64,000 bases of DNA, from positions 926,823-990,822 of the forward strand of contig KN805371.1 of NCBI GenBank assembly GCA_000818945.1. Reading direction: 5' to 3'. The DNA comes from Schizochytrium sp. CCTCC M209059. Taxonomy: Eukaryota; Sar; Bigyra; Thraustochytrida; Thraustochytriidae. The translations under genes and the position numbers were made by a program. Shown here piece by piece: positions 41,895 to 51,044 of the stretch. The number at the start of each line of letters is the position of its first letter. The stretch's first letter is position 1. The notes beneath the pieces are model-generated. The model saw only the letters and a program-made list of their open reading frames with translations. It did not search any database and had not been told where the DNA came from.

Positions 41895-43595
41895 ATGGTG
41901 AGGGTGAAGAGCTTGATTGCGCGCTTCAACGGAGGTCGCGTCGGCGGAGCGTACACGAAGGTTGAGGTGAACGAAGCCGCGCAGGCAGAGGCAGAGCGAC
42001 AGGCTGATGTGGTGGACCAGGCAGAGGCGGAAGCGTACTTCGAACCCCCGGAGGTCCTCAGCGACCTTTCCGTCCTCATCGTACACGATCCCGTAGACGA
42101 GACCATGGCCGAGCAGCTGGTCGACGCGGTCCCGCCCCGCCTCAGCGTGCCCGTACGCACCGCGAGCACAGTTGACGAGGCAAAAGAGGAGGCCAAGGAT
42201 GCCGAGGTCGCTCTTCTGCTCGTAAGCAAAGAACTAGAAGACAATTGGGAGCTCATTGAGGCCGTGGCAAACGTCCTCCCCAACTCAATTGTGCCCGTCC
42301 TTGTTGATGAAACTAAGGATACACCAGCGGACTGGAAGGGCGCGCTTGCCTGGTACATCCCCGGCGATAAATACATCAACTTTTGCAAGCCCACAAAGGA
42401 CGCCGCTGATGAGGTGATAAGCGAAGCTCTTCAGGCGAAAGACCGTGCCGCAGGTGCGCCACGACACCGGAGCTTTCACGCCTTCCTCTCGCACGAGTGG
42501 GGCAAAGACAAACGGGTGCACAAGATGGCCATCGAACTCGCGTTGCGACTCCGCGACTACGGCATTGACGTCTGGCTTGATGCTGAGCAAGTGTCAGGCA
42601 GTATTCACGGAAGTATGGCTGAAGGCATTGACTCGTCCACAGTATTCCTCGTCCTCGCGAGCAAAGGGTACATGAAAAAGATCAACACAGGTGATCGGTC
42701 AGACAACTGTCTCAAGGAGTTTGAATATGCCAGCAGCAAACGCTCCAACCAAACCGTGGTTGCTGCGTTAGAGCCGGACATGGTCAGGCCCGCAACGGGG
42801 TGGACCGGCCGATTCAAGCTCGCCCTCGCAAGGCAAGCACCGGTGGATCTTTCCGAATGTTCGAATTGCAATTTTTCGGATAAGGCGATTGAACGTCTCG
42901 CCGACGCCATCAAGATGCGCATCGAGACCCCCGAGGCATCTTCGGACCTCACCCCTCTGATGTGCGACATCTATCCTCGCCTCAACCCGTGCAGCTCAGA
43001 GGCATGGGCCAAGGGCAAGGCGGAGAAGTTTACCCTCGGCACGCGGAGCTGGATCATCGACGAGCTTTGCGACTGGTATGACAAGAAACAGAGTGCCGTC
43101 TTCATTCTTGTGGGCGACGGCGGCGTCGGCAAAAGCGTCATCATGGCCGAGCTTTGCCACCGTGGAGGCGCTCTGAAAACTGACGAAGATATCGAAAAGA
43201 GCCAGGCTGATGAACGCACCGAGTCGCGCCGAAAGTCGTCACTTGTACGTAATCTGTGGCGTCGAAGCAAAAAGGAGCGCCAGCCTATCTCGGTGGCAGC
43301 GTACCATTTCTTTCGTCACGATGATGGGACCGCGGCGTCACCTGCTGAAGCAATTCTGAGCATTGCTTGGCAACTGTGTCAAACCGTGCCTTTTTTCCCT
43401 GAAGCACTCGAACAAGTAAACCTTGAGGGTCTTCGCGAAAAGACGCTGACGGATCTTTTCAATACAATTCTCGTCAATCCTGCAACCAAGCTCGGCTCTG
43501 ACCAGATGCGACAAGTGGTCGTGCTCGACGCTCGCGACGAGTGCAGCGAGAGCGATGAGATTCTGCAAAAGGTCATTCGCACGTGGAAGGGCTGC

Positions 43596-43661
43596 CTGGC
43601 GCAGGCCGCGCGCCGTGCAGTGCGACCCCGCTCGTGCCAAGTGGGCCCTCTACGAAGGCCC
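43596..43661 (+). repeat. 66-bp dispersed repeat, copy 1 (inside the NACHT gene)
   Basis: It is identical to 47342-47407 except for two mismatches (G/A and C/T in the middle), in the same orientation. It replaces NACHT coding sequence and coincides with the frameshift. Confidence 0.9.
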
Positions 43662-44634
43662 AACAGTGCTGGAGCTCAAGGACGAAGAGAACTTTCGCGA
43701 CATCGAAAAACACATCGAGCACCTTTTACGCGACAAGAGAGATATCGTGGAACAGAAAGACGTTGCTTCTTGCGCCAAGATTCTTACCGAACGCTCCGAA
43801 GGTCTTTTTCTTTGGGCGAGCTTCCTTCCCGAGACCCTGAACCGGATGCACGAGGAGAGGCGAGATGGACTGCTGACCTTGCAGGACATCTCGCACGAAG
43901 ACGCTATTCCCAATGGTCTTGGTGGCATGTTTCACGAGTACTTTAAGCGTCTGTGGGACAAAATGGGCGGTGACGAGGCCTACCAGTCACTTCTAACTCC
44001 CATCGTGGCAGCGCGCGAGCCGTTGAGCGTCGAGCAACTAACCGTGGTTCTTGGGAAAACCAAGAAGAAGACCAAAAAGATCATTGGCGACGCACGTAAT
44101 CTCTTGTACCAAGGCGGCGATGGTCGTGTGGCGCTCATCCACAAGCGGATGGCAGATTGGCTGCTGAATGACGACCTGAGCGGAGATCTTGGCGTGGACA
44201 TTGAAGATGGCCATTTTGCCTTGGCCAAATACTGCAGCAGCTCGCGGAACGACGTTTTTTCGCTCCGTCACGCCGTCTTTCACCTCGTCAAGGGCGGCGA
44301 GCGCGCTGAGGCTTTCGAGCTGCTGAATGACTTTGCATGGGTAAAGAGCGCCATCTCTGTCGGTGACGATGAAGCGCAACGGCGCGCCACAATCGGAAAC
44401 CTCATTCGCGACTGCGTCGAACTCGACATCTACTTTGCGTCCGAAAGTGATACGCCCCGCTTCCTGAGCAAAGCAGTGCATGCCCTCAGCTACGATCCCA
44501 ACGAGCTTGCGTCGCAAGTTCTGGCCCGCCTTGGTCACGACTCGAACAATCCCTTGGCACTTGGTCTACAAACGCCTGATCAGCCATGGCTGGAGCCTAC
44601 TCGCGTCACTCTTGCTCACCCCCGCGACCCCTTG

Positions 44635-45330
44635 CTGCACGTGTTAAAGGGGCACTCTGGTACGGTCATGAGCGTGGCGATACAGGGCGACACCATCGTG
44701 TCTGGGTCCGAAGACAACACGGTGCGCATCTGGAACGCTACGTCGGGCGAGGAGCAGCACGTGTTGAAGGGGCACTCTGGTTGGGTCTACAGCGTGGCGA
44801 TACAGGGCGACACCATCGTGTCTGGGTCCGATGACAAGACGGTGCGCATCTGGAACGCTACGTCGGGCGAGGAGCAGCACGTGTTGAAGGGGCACTCTGG
44901 TTGGGTCACCAGCGTGGCGATACAGGGCGACACCATCGTGTCTTCGGACACCATCGTGTCTGGGTCCGAAGACAACACGGTGCGCATCTGGAATGCTACG
45001 TCGGGCGAGGAGCAGCACGTGTTGAAGGGGCACTTTGGTCCGGTCAGGAGCGTGGCGATACAGGGCGACACCATCGTGTCTGGGTCCGAAGACAACACGG
45101 TGCGCATCTGGAACGCTACGTCGGACGAGGAGCAGCACGTGTTGAAGGGGCACTCTGGTTGGGTCAACAGCGTGGCGATACAGGGCGACACCATCGTCAG
45201 TGGGTCCGGTGACAAGACGGTGCGGATCTGGAACGCTACGTCGGGCGAGGAGCAGCACGTGTTGAAGGGGCACTTTGCTTGGGTCAGGAGCGTGGCGATA
45301 CAGGGCGACACCATCGTGTCACAGTCATTA
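44635..45330 (+). repeat. Nearly identical 120-bp WD40 coding repeats
   Basis: Six tandem units of about 120 bp begin near CACGTGTTGAAGGGGCAC. They are almost identical in DNA except at codons just after GHSG and at the GSEDN/GSDDK/GSGDK position. The third unit carries an extra 18 bp (TCTTCGGACACCATCGTG) that duplicates part of the unit. The sixth is degenerate at its end. Confidence 0.9.
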
Positions 45331-45585
45331 AAAGAAACTCTTTACTGGAACGCTCGAACGGGCGAGGCAATCAACGCGGATGAGGCGGAGAAATCGACTA
45401 CATCTGGAACAAACACTTTAGTGAACGTTGAGAACGGAACGTACGTGAAGCTTAGCGAAGGCATTGGCTACACGACGGATCACCCAATTTTCAGAACAAC
45501 TCGCCAAGGGAGTGTTTACGTTATTGGCGACGTTAGCGGGATGGTACACATCTTGCATGTCCAGGGTATCGACCTTGAGACCTAA

Positions 45586-47210
45586 TTATATGGCTTTCCG
45601 CTACCGGAGCCATGCCTGCGTGGGCGACCGACCTTAACTGCTTGTGATCACTTACTGCGACGCAGTAGTAATATCTCATTTATAAACTTTTGCTTTTCAT
45701 GTCTAACCTTCGTTTCTTCGTTTCTTATTGTTGCACGCGGCGCAACAAAAAGGGACGTGCTGCGATACGCGGTTGATCTCATGAAGCTTTATTGGCATGA
45801 AGAAATAAACGACGGGAAATGCAACAGCGGCAACAGGCATCACAAATTATCTCCGATGGGATAACCACAATTTGCGAGGTCAGCGCACGTATCTATTTGG
45901 TGAAGAAACTCTTCCAATCGGTATTGTCTCGCGAATCATCTAAAAGAGACTAGCGACACTTACCCAGCCATGACGACAGCATGAAGACAGCCACGACGAC
46001 AGTGGCAACTAAATTTTCCGTCCACCCACCTTTTCGAGTGTCGTCGTCAAGTGTGCTTCATCATCAAATCGGCATTCCTTCCTTCAAGATCGGTGCCGCA
46101 AAGAAGTTTTGGCTGGCATGAATGAGTGAGTGAGCCGTGCAAGAATTTTCACGGCGATACGACTCAAAAGAATTACAAACATGGACATGGCAGCACGACC
46201 TGCGGAGGCTGATTGGGACGGACTTGCTCTGAGCGCCTCGAATTCTTGACTGAACTTGACCCATCTAGCCACAGCTAGACTCAAGTTCCGTCCCAGCCGC
46301 GACTCTGCCTCTCATTCCATTGCATCAACTGCTACAAAAAGCGCCCTTGGCTGATCAAACCCGTAAGCGTGATATGGCTCAATGACCCATTGGCACTGGC
46401 CTGAACAATGTCCTGAAGTTGACAGTGAGGTCGGCGCACGTCTGCCACATACCTATTGGAAGAAGCTGCTTCGCCTTCGCGCTGCTGTCTTGTCTGAGTA
46501 TGCCAAAAAAGGCAGAGCAACACTGCAGGCGACAACGGGCTTGACGATTTGGCATTGGCCCAGCACGCACGCCTCAAAGGGCACAGCTATGCATGGCGCA
46601 GCGCATGACGGCGGTCCTCCTTGCAATGCGTTCTCTCTGAGCTGGGACATTGTATTGTGCGTAGGCCTTTCGCTCACTGCGCGTTTGACACCATGATTGC
46701 AAAGCGAGCGGTCGTGGCCGCATCGACTCGTTGACCTGTACCCTGCCTGGTCGCCAGCGTCGGCTTATATACATCAACTTTTACAAAGTATAAACTTGCA
46801 GGTAGCATAACTGCGCGCTTGACACGACGCGTGTCGTAAGCGCTCACAGCGTCTGGGACGCTGCGGTGGTCATTCTTTCTTGCTTGCTGCTGTTCAATCC
46901 AATGCTCAAGTCGCAGGGCAGCGCGAGGCAGTCTTTTCGGAATGCGCGTCTCCATCGATACAGCCGCGTCTCGGCCTCCCCGCGCTGCGCCTCTCGTTGC
47001 TTGTGCCGCCAACACCCGCACGCGTCTTCGCTGGCTCGATCTCCAAGTTGCTCCCAGCGGCGAGACTCTGCGCCGAGCACTGTGATGAGCGTATGGGCAC
47101 CGCGAGGCTTGCGACACCGTCCGGCAAGCACGCGCATCAGGGCTGCCTGCCCGCCTGCGCGGCGGCGCCTCCGCGGCGTCTTGCAAGGCGATGATCGTCT
47201 GTTCGTCCAG
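45586..47210. other. 1.6-kb stretch without a supported gene
   Basis: It follows the 3' end of the NACHT-WD40 gene. Several frames of 60-170 codons exist on both strands, but they overlap, are Arg/Ser-rich and show no domain. No tRNA, transposase or structured repeat was recognised. It may be decayed sequence. Confidence 0.45.
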
Positions 47211-47341
47211 TTAGGGTCGAATGTGCCAGAAACGCACGTATCCAACAGGCTTCCTGGGTAGCTTCCCTCTCATCACGCTGCATCGCGGCGGCGCGGCGCG
47301 GCGAGGCGAGGCGAGGCGAGCTGTGGCGCAGGGCGGGGTGG

Positions 47342-47407
47342 CTGGCGCAGGCCGCGCGCCGTGCAGTGCGACCCCGCTCATGTCAAGTGGGCCCTCTACG
47401 AAGGCCC
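47342..47407 (+). repeat. 66-bp dispersed repeat, copy 2
   Basis: It matches 43596-43661 at 64 of 66 positions. It sits at the edge of an ankyrin-like fragment and beyond the likely end of the minus-strand orphan gene. Confidence 0.9.
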
Positions 47408-47540
47408 CGGGGCCCAGCCCGCCCTCGCGCAGTGGCTCGTCGCACGCGGCGCAAAGCTTGAGTGACCGCGGCCGCTGCGAGCAGCCCGACACGGCCCAGT
47501 TGCTCATCGAGCGCGGGGCCAAGCTTGAGGCCGCCGAGCG
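47388..47540 (+). pseudogene. Ankyrin-repeat fragment
   Basis: On the plus strand, WALYEGPGAQPALAQWLVAR then GAKLE-stop, and, after a frame change, DTAQLLIERGAKLEA (47488-47532), match the second helix and loop of ankyrin repeats. Between them RPLRAARHGP matches the first helix in another frame. This looks like two decayed repeats from an ankyrin gene. It lies opposite the 3' part of the orphan gene, so one of the two readings must be secondary. Confidence 0.4.
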
Positions 47541-47809
47541 CGACGAGGTCCTGCGCCAGCCAGAGCAGCTCCAGCAGGTCGTCGAGCAGGAAGTCCTCCG
47601 CCGGCTGCGAGCGCATGGCGCTGCGGAGCGGGATGGGCCGCCTCTGCACGGCGTCGAGGGAGGCCAGCCGCTCCACCAGGCATGCATGCAGCAGACCACC
47701 AACAGGGCCCAGGCCGAGGCGCGGGGCCCAGGCGCGGCTGCCCGCGACGCGCTCGAGGCGCGCCGGGTCGTCCTCGAGCAGAGCCGCCGAGGCCTGCGCC
47801 ACCACGGAC

Positions 47810-47821
47810 AGCTAGCTAGCT
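47810..47821. repeat. (AGCT)3 at a frameshift
   Basis: Three tandem AGCT tetranucleotides at the point where two protein-like minus-strand frames meet. The 8 bp excess over one unit accounts exactly for the frame change. Confidence 0.7.
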
Positions 47822-48887
47822 CCCAGTCGGGCAGCGCGCGGATGGCGGCCGCCGCCCGCATGGCGGACCTCGTGCCGTTGATGATGAGCACTGCCAGCGC
47901 GACGAGGACCTCGGCCCTGGCGAGCGGGGCGGCGTCGCGCAGCCTGGCCGTCTCCGGCCGCAGCAGCGCGAGCGCGACCGGGAGCAGGCGCTCCAGCTGG
48001 TCGCGGAGGGCGAAGCGCCGCCGCAGGGCGCGGAGGGCGAGCAGCACAACGAAGTCGCAGCGGGGAGACTCTTCGCGCTCGCGGAGCACGAAGATGGCCG
48101 CCGTCGCGATGTCCAGGGCGTCCTCGGGCAGCATCGTGCCCGCGGCGCCCTGGCCGGCGCGCAGCCAGTGCATCGTGAGCGCCGTCACGCACTCGGGGCC
48201 CCGCCGCATCGCCTGCTTGTAGCGCTCGAGGTAGCGGCGTGCGCTGGGCAGCATGGCGCGGCTCGCATGGCGGGTCGCGACGGCGAAGAGCGGCCCGAGC
48301 GAGGGGTCCCCTTGCGCGGCCAGGGCGCGGTAGAAGCAGAGGTGCATCTCTGCTGCGGCCAAGGCGTCGGTGATGGCCGCGAGGTGCGGCGCCATGTGGA
48401 CGTACATGCAGAGCCCGAGGCGACGCGTGCGCTCGGATACAAGGCAGCCCGCCGTCAGCCGACAGCTGGCGACCCCGCCCAGCTCTTCTTGGGCGTAGAA
48501 GCGGGTCAGAATGGCGACCTCCTCCTCGTTGACCGGCACGTACGTCCCGCTGATTGTAGCACGCAGCCGCACGGCGCCCTCGACTGCGATACTGAACCTG
48601 CGCCTCACGAGCGAGAACATCGCTCTGAGCGGCATGCTCGTGCCGGGGTGCTCGCGCACCCTCTTCCGCATCTCATCTGCCGCGTGCTCTAGGTTGGCCG
48701 CCGACGTTCTCCAGCTTTCGCGGTGCGCCTCGCTCGCCGACGCGACCGAGGCGGCGACGAGTCGTCGGAGATCCGCCGCCTCGGCCTCTATGTGCGCCGT
48801 CAGGGACTCGCAGTACACGTACACCTCCTCGTCATCCAGACCCAAGAAGTCGCCGTAATTCCTCGTCGTTGGCGCGGCCGTCGTCAT

Positions 48888-49081
48888 CCTCACGATGCGA
48901 GGCAAAAATAACACCAAGGCGAGACGCGCGTGCTTTCTATGTTTGGGTCTCTCCGCAGGAGTGCTCTGCGGACCTCCCCCCCCCCCCCCCCCTCGGACCG
49001 ATCCCCCCCCGGATTACCAACCGCCAACTGCCTTTCCCCATTGCCCCGAGTGAGTTAAAGGCAGATCCGAATCGAACGAAG
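48888..49081. promoter_or_regulatory. Divergent promoter with a poly-C tract
   Basis: A short region between the orphan gene (minus) and the subtilase (plus). It includes a run of about 17 C near 48976-48993. Confidence 0.4.
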
Positions 49082-50821
49082 ATGGAGTCGGCAATTTCGC
49101 GACTGCTGCTACTGCTGCTGCTGCTGACGCGAGCTGCTGCTGCGACGAGCGGCGGCATCGAAGACCGAGTCATCATCCGCAGCAAGGTTTGCTCGTGCGA
49201 GAAGGTCGCCGACGTCGTCGAGGAGTTGCGTGCAAAAGAGATCGAGCAGGGATTGCTCGGCGTCTCCTCTGCGCGCGGCACACGCGGAGGCCGCATCGGC
49301 AAATCATGCTACACCATCGTCGAGGCCAGCGCCTACGTGAAATTGCAGCTGGAGCTACACCCGTGCGTCGCGTCCGTACAGCAAGATGAGCCGGTCCAAG
49401 AAACCGGCTACTTGACGCGTCCCACCATGATGCAGCAGTTCGCCAACCAATACTCGAGTGCCGGCGAATTCAACCCCTCGCACCGGGGCAAAGGCGTCAA
49501 GATCTACGTCCTCGACACCGGCGTTGAGGGGGCTCACGGCGAGTTCACCGGCCGCCTCACCACTGGCTTCTCGGCCATCGACTACGGCGCGCACCGCGAC
49601 GAGGACGGTCGCGTGCTCTCGAACCCATAATACCCACCTTACATTGACAGCGACAGTCATGGCACCTGCGTGGCCGGCGCCGCCGCGGGCGAGCGGTATG
49701 GCCTCGCGCCGGGAGCAACCGTCATTTCCGTGCGCGTCCTCGCCGGCGCGACCGGCTCGACCTCGGACGTCATCGGCGGACTCGTCTAGGCCATCGAGCA
49801 GCAGTCGCCCTCCAGGTCGGCCATGGTCGACGAGACGGCCATCATCAACCTCTCGATCTCCAGCCGCGGATCGGCCTTGGACGGGCCCGTGCAAGACGCC
49901 AGCGATGCAGGCCTCATCGTAGTCATTGCGGCGGCAAACTCGAACGTGAACGCGAGCGAGTTCTCCCCACAGCGACTCGGCGGCAGCGCCATTCGTGCAT
50001 GCGGGCTTGTGGTGGTCGGGGCGCTCGCAGCCTGGTCATCCTACGCGCTCGCCGGCTACTCGAACTTCGGCGACCGCCTGGATATGCTCATGTCGGGCAC
50101 CGTCGTCTGCGCGAAGCAGGCAACCACCGACGACTTCTACGTCGGCAAGACCGGCACGTCATACGCAGCGCCGCTGGTCGCCGGCATCTTGGCGGCCTTT
50201 CTGGAAAAGAACGAGATGGGCAAGTGCGCGGCGGTCGATGACATGTTCGACAATGCGCTGTATGGCCTCACCGACGTGCCCGACGAAAAGCGAGACGGCA
50301 CGCCCGACATCATCGCCCAGCTGCCCTCCGCCCTCCGCGCAAGCACGCCCTCGCCCACCGCCGCGTGCGCAACCTTGACGCCACAGCGCTCACCGCAGCC
50401 GGCCTTCACGCTCCGCGCCGGCGAGGAAGTCACGATTCGTTCCGCCGAGACATTTCTCACCTACTTCGGCAAGTGGACAGGCGCCCACCGCAAAGCGCCG
50501 CGCGACCCCAGGCGCCCCGGCAACTGGCAATGCGGATTCCGCTTTGCGCTCAGCAAAGTGATACGACCCAGGCTTCTCCGCACGTCCCCGGCATGGTCCC
50601 CGCGCACCGCCTCGCGCTTCGGGACCAAGCGGGCACCGACCTGGGTGATCAGGGCCACGTCCAACACAACAATCTCCCTCTTTTACGTCGACGGGGAACG
50701 CTGGGAGTTCATCTCCGAGGGCGTGCTTCCACGGCGCTGTTCGCTCCCCCTCGCCTTTGACGTCTTCGACGCAGGAAGCGCCGTCGAGGTCTGCGCCGGT
50801 GCCCCTCCATTCTTCCACTGA
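49082..50821 (+). pseudogene. Secreted proteinase-K-like subtilase with two in-frame stops
   Basis: The ATG at 49082 gives a strong signal peptide (MESAISRLLLLLLLLTRAAA), then an inhibitor-I9-like propeptide (YTIVEASAYVKLQLELHPCV) and an S8 protease domain. The catalytic Asp is in VYVLDTGVEG (49514-49516), His in DSDSHGTCVAG (49658-49660), oxyanion Asn in AAANSN (49937-49939) and Ser in GTSYAAPLVAG (50159-50161). The C-terminal part (from about 50400) is a non-catalytic extension of unknown type. Two stops interrupt an otherwise perfect frame: TAA at 49628-49630 between Asp and His, and TAG at 49787-49789 between His and Asn. There is no frameshift anywhere in the 1.7 kb. This fits very recent inactivation, sequence error or readthrough. 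Confidence 0.75.
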
Positions 50822-51044
50822 TCGCAAACAGGCACGCGGGGATTTGCTTCAATGCTCACAGACTCGATAACAAAGATATTTCGTTTATTTTTTTTTCGCT
50901 GAGAGATTCATAATCTCTCGATTAGAAGAAACCCCCGCGTAATTTTGATCTTGCGTCTTTGGCAGCGGAAAGTGATGGAAAGCGCTCGCAAGTTCGCTGG
51001 ACCGCCCTCGGAGCGCCTTGCGCTCGAAGGATATTCCGAACATT
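50822..51044. other. Convergent 3' region
   Basis: A short convergent spacer between the subtilase and the kinase-ARM gene, with a T-rich block near 50885-50898. Nothing else was seen. Confidence 0.4.

Larger units (their letters stand above)
41895..45585 (+). pseudogene. TIR-NACHT-WD40 (NLR/STAND-like) gene, frameshifted in NACHT
   Basis: From ATG 41895 the product begins with a degenerate TIR-like domain (LSVLIVHDPVDETMAEQLV). A better TIR domain follows (HRSFHAFLSHEWGKDKRVHK, YGIDVWLDAEQVSGSIHGSM, LKEFEY), then a NACHT/STAND NTPase with Walker A GDGGVGKS (43113-43136) and Walker B VVVLDARDECSE (from 43512). Just after it, a 66-bp patch (43596-43661) replaces the segment where NACHT proteins carry their TSRP-like motif, and the reading frame shifts. 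The second frame resumes with LELKDEENFRDIEKHIEHLL, a helical region, and seven WD40-type blades to 45585. Proteins with this order act as intracellular sensors, with TIR as signalling or NADase domain, NACHT as switch and WD40 as ligand reader. One frameshift makes this copy probably inactive, unless spliced or alternatively framed. Confidence 0.75.
47383..48887 (-). pseudogene. Alpha-helical orphan protein gene frameshifted by (AGCT)3
   Basis: The ATG at 48887 (MTTAAPTTRNYGDFLGLDDE) opens an all-helical, Ala/Arg-rich protein with no family I recognise (FYAQEELGGVASCRLTAGCL, MHLCFYRALAAQGDPSLGPL, LERLLPVALALLRPETARL). At 47810-47821 three AGCT units occur. Removing two of them (8 bp) would connect ...ALPDWEL directly to a second frame (VVAQASAALLEDDPARLERV) that remains protein-like to about 47450. 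So an 8-bp microsatellite expansion broke the gene. The 3' end is uncertain because ankyrin-like debris and the 66-bp repeat overlap it. It sits between the NLR-like gene and the subtilase. Confidence 0.5.
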
